Source: Schizochytrium sp. CCTCC M209059 (taxonomy: Eukaryota; Sar; Bigyra; Thraustochytrida; Thraustochytriidae). From it: 64,000 bases of DNA. The stretch's first letter is position 1; every line of letters begins with the position of its first letter. The notes beneath the pieces are model-generated. The model saw only the letters and a list, made by a program, of their open reading frames with translations. It ran no database searches and was not told where the DNA came from. This document shows, in pieces, positions 30,598 through 38,399 of the stretch. The stretch is taken from positions 220,682 through 284,681 of the forward strand of contig KN805408.1 in the NCBI GenBank assembly GCA_000818945.1, read 5' to 3'. A program made the position numbers and the translations under genes.

Positions 30598-31545
30598 TCG
30601 CTGCAGGCTGCTGCTCTTGCCATTCTCCAGATCTTTGCTCCGGCTCCGAAAATGATTTCTTTACTTCCACCTCCAAGAAGAATCAACCATGATTGACCAG
30701 GAATGTCACACGTCCGGTAGGATCTAGACACCGCACCTGACCCGGAGATTTTGATCATCTTGGGACGGTCATGACGCACAATACTGACGGGGAGCGCGAG
30801 GCCGCTGCCGACTGCGGCTGCGACTGACTGCTTGCCGTCGCAGCCATTGCCAACTCAATCACGAGACCGCAGACAAATTTTGCGAACTTGTACGCCACTC
30901 TTTTCTCTCTTTTCTCAATCTCTTTGACATAGTAAAGGCATTGCGGTTTCAAGTCTTTAATTTTGGACCTCGTGAAGAGAAGAGTCTGCAACAAGCTCCT
31001 CGCGCCATGCAATAATCCTACTCCAGAAAACAAATTCCCCCTGCAATGAAAAGTGAAGCTATAGCAGCGTATCCAGGTCCGCTCGTAGCATCCTGCGCTC
31101 GAACAGCGTGTATCAACAAGGTGGTGCCGCAAGCTGACTTCCCGTACGTAAACAAAAAATATGGGGCTTTAGTCGGCGGCGGAGATGCTAAAGACGCAAA
31201 CGGGAAAAGGAGGAAAGATCTTTTACGCGGTACTAGGCGACATCCTGCCGCACTTGCCTTCTTCAGTCAGCGTGCAACAATAATCGCACTTCAGACTATC
31301 TGAATAATCAGCGTCGGGTGTTGGGCAGCTACAATACTGATTGCAAGGAAAATAGTAAATTCTGGAATAGCCATCCTTGCACCCCTTTGTGTAGTTTGTC
31401 CCAGGATCTTTGCTGAGCCTCCAACGGACAGGATCTCTCCAATTGTCGCGGCAGCAGAAATCGTAGAGTTCGCCATTCCAACCACAAATCGTGTTGTACT
31501 TGTCGTTGTCGATTTGCAGCCGGCTGAAGCCCGTGGGGCAGTCTC
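30598..31545. repeat. Duplicated 3' segment, copy 1 (partner about 34432-35391)
   Basis: About 640 bp of downstream flank plus the Cys-domain part of the 250-residue gene are repeated at about 34432-35391 with small indels. Shared landmarks include GAATGTCACACGTCCGGTAG and GGTCATGACGCACAATA. The flank 30561-31222 has no other supported feature. Confidence 0.85.
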
Positions 31546-31975
31546 CTGGGTCCGCGTCAGAGAGGCTCAGCCCAAATTTTAAGCCTAGAAGCAGAGCAAC
31601 AGCCGCAAGACCGCAGCTGATCTTGATCCAGAACCAAATCTTTTCGTCGCGATTGGTATCGTCGTCTTTTACACTTGATGCTTGCGCTTTCGTGCGCATG
31701 CCGTTTGAACCACTGCAAACCGCTGCAACGGGAGGTCTTCTCGCGCTTTCGAGTTCATCCGGTGCCTCTTCCAGATCATTGTCGTCGTCAGAACTTGCAG
31801 CATAGACTTCTTGTTCCACGCGTTCAGAGCGATTGTCATCGAGGGTAGTGCCTGTGGCAGCAACTACATCACGCAGAGGCACATCAGGACGTATAGTCCT
31901 CGCTGCCGCCTCGTTACCATCAGCTCCTTGCCTGCTGCTATGGCTTGCTAACGCGGTGACACGGGCCTTGCCCAT
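31223..31975 (-). CDS. Type II membrane protein with one 12-Cys domain
   Basis: The product is 250 residues from ATG 31975, with the same first 17 residues as its neighbour at 30236. The cytosolic part is about 115 residues and acidic (SSDDDNDLEEAPDELE). One TM follows (IKISCGLAAVALLLGLKFGL), then a single 12-Cys domain with DCPTGFSR, ICGWNGELYDFCCRD, NYTKGCKDGYS, YCSCPTPDAD and CDYCC. NYTKG contains an N-glycosylation sequon. The protein lacks the extra repeats and the Hint domain of its paralogues. Its start and promoter are duplicated from, or into, the neighbouring gene. Function unknown; a surface protein is inferred. Confidence 0.75.
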   Translation of the reverse strand: MGKARVTALASHSSRQGADGNEAAARTIRPDVPLRDVVAATGTTLDDNRSERVEQEVYAASSDDDNDLEEAPDELESARRPPVAAVCSGSNGMRTKAQASSVKDDDTNRDEKIWFWIKISCGLAAVALLLGLKFGLSLSDADPGDCPTGFSRLQIDNDKYNTICGWNGELYDFCCRDNWRDPVRWRLSKDPGTNYTKGCKDGYSRIYYFPCNQYCSCPTPDADYSDSLKCDYCCTLTEEGKCGRMSPSTA

Positions 31976-32317
31976 TTCGAGGTCGAGGTTTCACGAGGTC
32001 CCTTCGATCACCTTGTGCATGTACTTCAATGCGTCTTCAGCGAAGTCGCAATTGAGATTTGCTTGAGCCCTGCCGCAGGCGTGTGCACGCAACTCCAGCT
32101 GTGACATCGGCTGCGCCTGCGGCTGCTGCCAGGAATCTTTGTCGTACTACCCAGGATTCCTCGGAGGCACGGATTCTTTGGCAGCGGAGGTACCTTTGCT
32201 TCCAAGTCCGGTCAATCAATGCAATAAGTTTATCTCTTTTCCTTAATTTCTGCGGCAACGACGTATGGCAAGCAATTTTCAGTTGCACAGAAAACTGATT
32301 CTTGGTTAGGTATGATT
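31976..32317. other. Upstream region of 31975 gene / 3' flank of Hog gene
   Basis: Most of this 342-bp spacer (to about 32287) is the second copy of the duplicated 5' segment at 30113-30560. Nothing else is recognised. Confidence 0.7.
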
Positions 32318-34078
32318 TTACGTGGTGATTTTACGTAGTATATGCAGAGTAGGGACTCTTGTCGAACATGGGATAACCACAAGGAAAGCGGCCAGTGCCG
32401 GGTAGTACCGCAGAACGGAGTATGCCCAAACAAAGACAACTTCATGTAACGCAGCATAAAAGCTCGTAGGCAGCGTGCTCCACAAGAGATAAAAGACTCG
32501 CATGACCATTCGCAGAGTGTCTTCTCGAAAAGTTTCCGCGGATGCGCAAGACACACGAATGCCATCAACGAGAAGAATGCAGCTCGGGGTAAGTGGGAGA
32601 TAGACGCCTTGGTCCCGAATCAACTTTTGTTCCGCGATCATTGTGGTCTCATTGCTACCCCCTAAGAAAACTTGGTGGTGGCCCACCTTGAGGTCCTGAG
32701 CTTGAAGAAGCCGCCCCGTTGTAGCCTCGGGGACGAGATGGTCTGGGGTCACATAGAAGTTGGCGCCATTGCTAGTATCAAACTGGAGGAACAGGGCGAT
32801 CTGCTTGTGACTCCCAAAGCCGAAGGCCCAGCTCGAATGCGCTGGAAGGGCAAGGACAGGCTCGAAAATACCTTCCCTTACCTCGATCTGATCCCCAATC
32901 GAGAGATCGCGAACACGCTTCAACCCGCCGTGCTGCATTCTGACCGAATTGTTTCCCCCTAAACAACCAGAAGAAGAGGGTCGTGGGGTTGGGCGATGGG
33001 TTGGAAAAGGGGTAGGAGCCACTGTCGGGGCCGCAGTTGGGGCTGGGCTTGGGGCCACAGTTGGAGCTGCAGTAGGGTGTGCGGTTGGTTGAGGGGTTGG
33101 GGCTGGTGTCGGACTCGACTTATAGCATTCACCGGTATCCTTGTCATGATAACAACAGTTATCGCACGTGAGGCTATCTGGAGAGCTTACGTCAGGCGTA
33201 CCGCACTCGCAGAATTCTCTGCACTGGTAATTAAAGAACTCAGAATAGTCAAGGTCGTTTCTACACGCAGCCTTGTAATTGATTTCAGGATCCAGACTAA
33301 GCCTCCACCTAATAGGGTCTTCCACATTGTTGCGGCAGCAAAAATCGTAGAGGTCTCTGTCCCTTCTGCATATGTCATCATACCTGTCTTCACCAATGAT
33401 GGGTAGACGGCTGAAGCCTGCTGGACAGTCACCTGGGTCATTACGTTGCTGAATCTCTGGCTCACGAAGGCCCAGGCCCAGGCCGAAGCCTAAGGCTAAA
33501 GCTACCATTGTTAAAAAGCAGCAACAACACCAACACCAGGATAAAAACGGATCGGACCCTTTCGAGCCTTCATCATCGATCACTTGAATTACAGCAGTCG
33601 TACTGCTGAAAGATGTGGAGCTGAAAATATTATTAAAAATGGTCCTTGAATCCGGGAGTCTCGTTGACGTTGCGAGGGAAGTTTGGTGGTCAGATCCGCG
33701 CTGGTCAAGCGGGACGGCAGCTGCGGCGACCGCGTTGTCGTGAAGTGCTTTTGGGCGCTGTGTGTGTGCTACAGTAGCCTCATTGTCAAAAGGTCTATCA
33801 AGATGCCGCGTACGCACTGCAATAGCTTCATTGTCAAAAGGGCCACCTAGATGCCGCGGACGCACCGCAATAGCTTCGTTACCAAAAGGTCCATCATTTG
33901 GACGCTGTGCATGCTCTGCATCAGCCTCGTTGTCAAGAGGCCCATCAAGATGTTGCGGATGCGCTGCAGCAGCCTCCCTGTCAAGAGGTATATCAGGGCG
34001 ACGCGTGTGCGCAGCCGCTTCTTTGCCGCCTGTCGCCTGCCTGCCCCAAAAGCTCGATAGCGCAGAGAGGCGACCCAT
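32318..34078 (-). CDS. Hog protein: Cys-rich ectodomain fused to Hedgehog-type Hint autoprocessing domain
   Basis: The product is 586 residues from ATG 34078; a longer frame needs a GTG. Residues 15-115 are cytosolic with about six degenerate repeats around GPFDNEAIAVRTRHLD. The TM is 181-204 (WCWCCCCFLTMVALALGFGL). The 12-Cys domain is about 217-318. A Pro/Thr/Ala linker (321-370) follows. The Hint domain starts at Gly371-Cys372 (CLGGNNSVRMQHGGLKRVRD), with TPDH (Thr444, His447), GVYLPLTPSC and VDGIRVSC (Cys511). These match the Hedgehog Hog residues for thioester formation (Cys1, T-x-x-H) and transfer. Hydrophobic segments (524-570) stand where the sterol-recognition region lies in Hedgehog. 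Cleavage before Cys372 would release, and perhaps lipidate, the ectodomain; this is inference. The ectodomain is shared with three neighbouring units. Confidence 0.85.
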   Translation of the reverse strand: MGRLSALSSFWGRQATGGKEAAAHTRRPDIPLDREAAAAHPQHLDGPLDNEADAEHAQRPNDGPFGNEAIAVRPRHLGGPFDNEAIAVRTRHLDRPFDNEATVAHTQRPKALHDNAVAAAAVPLDQRGSDHQTSLATSTRLPDSRTIFNNIFSSTSFSSTTAVIQVIDDEGSKGSDPFLSWCWCCCCFLTMVALALGFGLGLGLREPEIQQRNDPGDCPAGFSRLPIIGEDRYDDICRRDRDLYDFCCRNNVEDPIRWRLSLDPEINYKAACRNDLDYSEFFNYQCREFCECGTPDVSSPDSLTCDNCCYHDKDTGECYKSSPTPAPTPQPTAHPTAAPTVAPSPAPTAAPTVAPTPFPTHRPTPRPSSSGCLGGNNSVRMQHGGLKRVRDLSIGDQIEVREGIFEPVLALPAHSSWAFGFGSHKQIALFLQFDTSNGANFYVTPDHLVPEATTGRLLQAQDLKVGHHQVFLGGSNETTMIAEQKLIRDQGVYLPLTPSCILLVDGIRVSCASAETFREDTLRMVMRVFYLLWSTLPTSFYAALHEVVFVWAYSVLRYYPALAAFLVVIPCSTRVPTLHILRKITT

Positions 34079-35067
34079 GGCCGCCACGCTCGCAGCCTCG
34101 CAGTAAACCTTGCACGCAGCTACGCTCGAATGCTTGCAAGCTACAGATAAGTTACCCTCTGAAACCACGATCGAGGTCTGGATTCAAGACGTCGCGAAAC
34201 AAGGCTTGCGAGACGCAAACACCCTTTCATTTTTTCTTTCATCGATGACTATAGGCAAGGGTCTAACCAAGCTTGTGCTGCGTGGCCTCTTACATCGAAC
34301 GTGTGTATACACTGTATTGACAGCGAGGTTTAGTCGATGAAATGACGCAAACATGCCTTTCACCTTTGGCTACTGAGCAGCTACACGTGTGCGATCTTGT
34401 TGGCCTAAGCCCAAGAAGTGTCCTTCCGGCAGCAAGCTGCAGGCTGCTGCTGCTCGTGCCTTTCCACAGATCCTTGCTCCGTCTCCGAAAATGATTTCTT
34501 TACTTCCATCTCCAAGAAGGATCAATCATGATTGACCAGGAATGTCACACGTCCGGTAGCATCAGGTCACCGTACCGGACCCGGAGCTTTTGATCATCTT
34601 GGGATGGTCATGACGCACAATACATACTGACGGGGAGCGCGAGGCCGCTGCCGACTGCGGCTGCGACTAACTGCTTGCCGTCGCATTCACTGCCATCCCA
34701 ATCATGAGACCGCAGATAAATTGTGCGAACTTTCACGCCACTCTTTTCTCAAACTCTTCGACATAGTAAAGGCATTGTGATGTGATTTCAAGTCTTCAAT
34801 TTGGGACCTCGTGAAGAGAAGAGTCCGCAACGAAGCTCCTCGCACCATGCAATAATCCTACTCCAGAAGAACAAATTCCTCTCCAATGAAAAATGAAGCT
34901 AAAGCAGCGTGTCCAGGTCCGCTCGTAGCATCCTGCGCTCGAACAGCGTGTATCAACAAGGTGGTAGGTACCGCAAGCTGACTTCCCGTACGCGAACCAA
35001 AAAAATGGGGGCTTTCGTCGGCTGCGGAGATGCTAAAGACGCAAACGGGAAAAGGAGGGAAGATTTT
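34079..35067. other. Spacer with second copy of duplicated 3' flank
   Basis: About 34432-35067 is the partner of 30598-31222. The remaining 350 bp upstream of the Hog gene (34079-34431) presumably hold its promoter. No other gene is seen. Confidence 0.7.
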
Positions 35068-35601
35068 TTACGCGTAAATAGGCGACATCCTGCCGCACTT
35101 GCCTTCTTCAGTCAGCGTGCAACAATAATCGCACTTCAGACTATCTGAATAATCAGCGTCAGGTGTTGGGCAGCTACAATACTGATTGCAAGGAAAATAA
35201 TAAATTCTGGAATAGCCATCCTTGCACCCCTTCGTGTAATTTGTCCCAGGATCTTTGCTGAGCCTCCAACGGACAGGATCTCTCCAATTGTCGCGGCAGC
35301 AGAAATCGTAGAGTTCGCCATTCCAACCACAAATCGTGTTGTACTTGTCGTTGTCGATTTGCAGCCGGCTGAAGCCTGTGGGGCAATCGGGATCGTGGTG
35401 AGTGCATTTTCCGTCATCGTTATTGCAGCACATATCGCACTTCAAGCTGGTCTCGTCGCTTGCATCAGGCTGACTGCAGCCGCACGTGGAAGCGTAGCCA
35501 CCAGCATAACACTGGGAGTAGCCAGCAGGACATGCCATGCGGCATCGTAATCGATGCGGGGTGTAAGACTCAGTCGCTACCTGACTGGATCCGTCGTCCA
35601 T
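35068..35601 (-). pseudogene. Truncated copy of the Cys-rich membrane protein
   Basis: The frame encodes up to 177 residues with a half domain (ACPAGYSQCYAGGYASTCGC, DETSLKCDMCCNND) followed by a complete 12-Cys domain nearly identical to that of the gene at 31223. The TM, cytosolic region and first half-domain are missing. At the truncated end an extra CATGC (near 35533) shifts the frame, and similarity to the other repeats stops at about 35600. It is a mosaic of sequence like the 29200-29420 repeat and the 31223-31541 domain. No signal or anchor remains, so it is probably non-functional. Confidence 0.7.
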
Positions 35602-35894
35602 CCCGGCGCTGCCCGCGCTGCTCTAGCTCCGAGCTGTGCGCTTCCATGACCGCCGACGCAGGCAGGCCCGAGCGATCAGTGACGACCAGGCGTGTCCCCG
35701 CGTCTGGTAGCCCCAGCCTTTGCACCAGACCCGGAGACCTCGCCTCTGCTAGACGCCGGTCGCGGCGCGGGGCGGGCGTCTCTCGTGGCGACTCTCTAGC
35801 GCGACGAATGGTCCGCACGAGCGGCGCGAGCGACGCGCGGCAGGCGCCGAGCGTACGCGTGCGCCCGGGAGCGGCACTGCGACGCGCGCGCGCG
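35602..35894. other. 5' region of JmjC gene at cluster boundary
   Basis: Unique GC-rich sequence starts where cluster similarity ends. An in-frame ATG at 35808 could extend the JmjC protein by 29 residues, but its context is weaker than that of the ATG at 35895. Confidence 0.5.
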
Positions 35895-37418
35895 ATGGCG
35901 AGCTTCGCGTACGAGGGCTGCGTGGTGCCCGTGCGGGGCGCGGGCGCGGCCGTGGGGCGCGTGGACGCGGCGCAGGCGGACGCGCGCGCCTTCTTCGAGG
36001 CCCATGTCGCGCCGCGGCGGCCGGCCGTGGTCCACGGCGTGCCCGAGGACCTCGCCGCGCTGCGCGCCTGGTCCAACGAGGAGCTCAAGGCGCGCGCCGG
36101 CGACGCCCGCGTCATGGTGGAGACCCGCGGCGGGGACGCCGGGGCCTCGAGCTTTGGCCAGGGCGTCAAGACCAAGATTTCCTTTGGGGACTTTCTCGAC
36201 CGCGTCGAGGCCGGCGACGAGTCCATGTACTTGACGACGCAGGACCTCGGCACGAACGAGCTAGGCCAGCAGGAACTCATGGCGTCGCCGCTGTGCGAGC
36301 TGCGCAAGAGCACCTTGGCTGCAGACAAGAAGTTTCCACTTCGCCCTGCGCTCGCGGGCAATCTGGTCACCTCGTCGGTGAACATGTGGATGGGCAACTC
36401 CAAGGAGGGGACGTCGACCGGCTTGCACCACGACTACCATGACAACTTGTACATTTTGTTGCGTGGGCGCAAGACGTTTCGTCTGTACAGCCCAGCTGAC
36501 GCTTCGCTCATGTACACGCGAGGAGAAATTGCTCGCGTGCATCCGAACGGGCGCATCAACTACAAGGGTTTTCCAACGCGCGCAGATGGCGCCGACGATG
36601 GCGCAGAGCGCCGTCTCAAGCTTGGGCTGGCTAAGCGCGACGCCGAAGAGGCCCTTGACCAGGCCGAAGCGGCGCTCGAAAGGGGTGAACAAGGAGCGCA
36701 GGCGCGTGTGGACGCAGCCGAAGCTGCGCTCGATGCGGCATTAGGCGCTTTTCTCTCGGCGTCTTCTTCTTCTTCTTCTTCTTCTTCTTCTTCAAAGAAT
36801 GACAGCGAGGGTCCGTCTCTCTTCGCCGCGGACCCAAGTACTGCACTGGGCGCGGACGACGATGACGATGACGAAGATGATGACGACGACGACGGGGGAG
36901 ACTTCGATTGGTCAAATCTTCGCGATGACTACCAAGAGAGTGACGACGAAGCTGGCGAAAGTGACGATAGTGGCGGCGGCGGCGGCGATGACGACGACGA
37001 CGACAACGACAACAAGAGAGTCGCGACGGCAAAAGCCAGTGGTGACAAGGGTCGCGCAGCGAAACGGCAAAAGAGGACAGGAGACGACAAAACAGAGGAC
37101 GAGAATGACCCAACGCAGACCCCGCTAAACTTTTCCACTGTAAACGATCCTGACCATCCCGACAAGTCCAAGTTTCCGCTCTTTTCGCGAGCGACTCCTC
37201 TCATTGTCAACGTCTCTGCTGGCGAGATTCTCTATCTTCCCTGCGGCTGGTTTCACGAGGTTACTTCCTCGTCGCCGCCCAAGTCCGAGGTCGGCTTTCC
37301 CGGACATTTAGCCCTGAACTACTGGTTCCACCCGCCAAGCACTTCGGACTTTGAGAACCCGTACAAGAGTGAGCATTGGCTTAACGACTGGAAGGCTCGT
37401 CAGCCGTGCCCTCCCTAA
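35895..37418 (+). CDS. JMJD7-like JmjC-domain 2-oxoglutarate oxygenase
   Basis: The product is 507 residues from ATG 35895 (gcgATGG). The fold is a cupin_8/JmjC hydroxylase of the JMJD7 type. SVNMWMGNSKEGTSTGLHHD carries the Fe(II) ligands His178 and Asp180. NLYILLRGRKTFRLYSP is followed by GEILYLPCGWFHEV with the distal ligand His454 and by LALNYWFHP. JMJD7 hydroxylates lysines in DRG GTPases; the same role here is inference. Between the second and distal ligand regions lies an insertion of about 200 residues (roughly 225-425), helical and Ala/Glu-rich, then poly-Ser, a long Asp run and a basic stretch with KRQKR that may act in nuclear localisation. Without it the length would be near that of human JMJD7. 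Confidence 0.85.
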   Translation: MASFAYEGCVVPVRGAGAAVGRVDAAQADARAFFEAHVAPRRPAVVHGVPEDLAALRAWSNEELKARAGDARVMVETRGGDAGASSFGQGVKTKISFGDFLDRVEAGDESMYLTTQDLGTNELGQQELMASPLCELRKSTLAADKKFPLRPALAGNLVTSSVNMWMGNSKEGTSTGLHHDYHDNLYILLRGRKTFRLYSPADASLMYTRGEIARVHPNGRINYKGFPTRADGADDGAERRLKLGLAKRDAEEALDQAEAALERGEQGAQARVDAAEAALDAALGAFLSASSSSSSSSSSSKNDSEGPSLFAADPSTALGADDDDDDEDDDDDDGGDFDWSNLRDDYQESDDEAGESDDSGGGGGDDDDDDNDNKRVATAKASGDKGRAAKRQKRTGDDKTEDENDPTQTPLNFSTVNDPDHPDKSKFPLFSRATPLIVNVSAGEILYLPCGWFHEVTSSSPPKSEVGFPGHLALNYWFHPPSTSDFENPYKSEHWLNDWKARQPCPP

Positions 37419-38399
37419 CAATGACAAACCTTATTTCCCACCTGTCTTGCTTGCTTGCTGCTGCTGCTGCTCTTTGCGATGCGTCCACCCTCGGCTGGCT
37501 TTCGCTCGCAGATTGATTTTCATCAAGTCGATCCTTTTTATCGCTCTAATCGCCGCTGGCCGCAGCCGCACCGCTGTCTCTGCCGCCTCCAACACCAGTC
37601 CACGCCGTCTCCTCCACCACCATCGCCAGCCAACCAAGATCAGCAAGCTAGCCAGCTAAACTGCTCCGCAAACGCAGCTAGCCAGCCAGCCAGCCACGCC
37701 AGCATCTGTGGCGCAAGATAGATTCCTCGACTCAAGACTGTCGCGCAGGGCCCCTTCCTCCCTCCGCATGGCATTTTGTATTCCCCCCCCCCCCCCTTCT
37801 GCACGCCCAGCCCTCGCATCCATCGACATTGCAACCAACCAACCAGCCACCCATTGCTCCACTTCGCTCCCGCGAACGTCGCCGTCGCTGTCGTGCTCAT
37901 GGCCCTACCGCCGCTCCTCGCTCTTTCTCTGGCTGGCTAGCCGCCCGCCGCGCGTCCGTCGCCTTTGCCCTCCCTCTTAATCTCCCTCTATCCTGGGGAA
38001 GCCTCGAGCTCTTTGTGCCGGGAGCGGCTCGTGCCGCGCCTGCACGAGCAGCCCGCTCCCGGCCGCAGTCCGCGCCGTCCGAGCCAGCCGGGCGTTTCGG
38101 CTCGCGTTGGCGGCGCGCTCCGAGGCGTTTCTGGTCCTCGCGAGGGAGGCGGCGCCTCCGGAGGCGGCGAGCGTGGCCGCGGCGTGCCACCCTCCCTCCT
38201 GTGGCCTCTGTATCTATCGATCTATCTACGTATCTTTCTACTGCTCACTCTCTCGCAGCTAGGCATAGTAGGAACAGCGGCGGCAGAGCCGGAAAGAGAC
38301 CCACCCGGCTGCGAGCCCGGGGCGGAGCAGACCCGCAACGAGGACGAGCGCAGGCCAGAGCCGCCGAGCACGGCGAGCAGCACGCAGCGCGGAGGCGCG
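37419..38399. other. Spacer upstream of TRP-like gene
   Basis: This 980-bp spacer holds CCAGCCAGCCAG tracts near 37680, a C14 run (37793-37806) and GC-rich leader sequence. A pyrimidine stretch ending CTCGCAG at about 38261 could be a splice acceptor of a 5' leader intron, but no donor could be fixed. No gene is supported. Confidence 0.5.
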
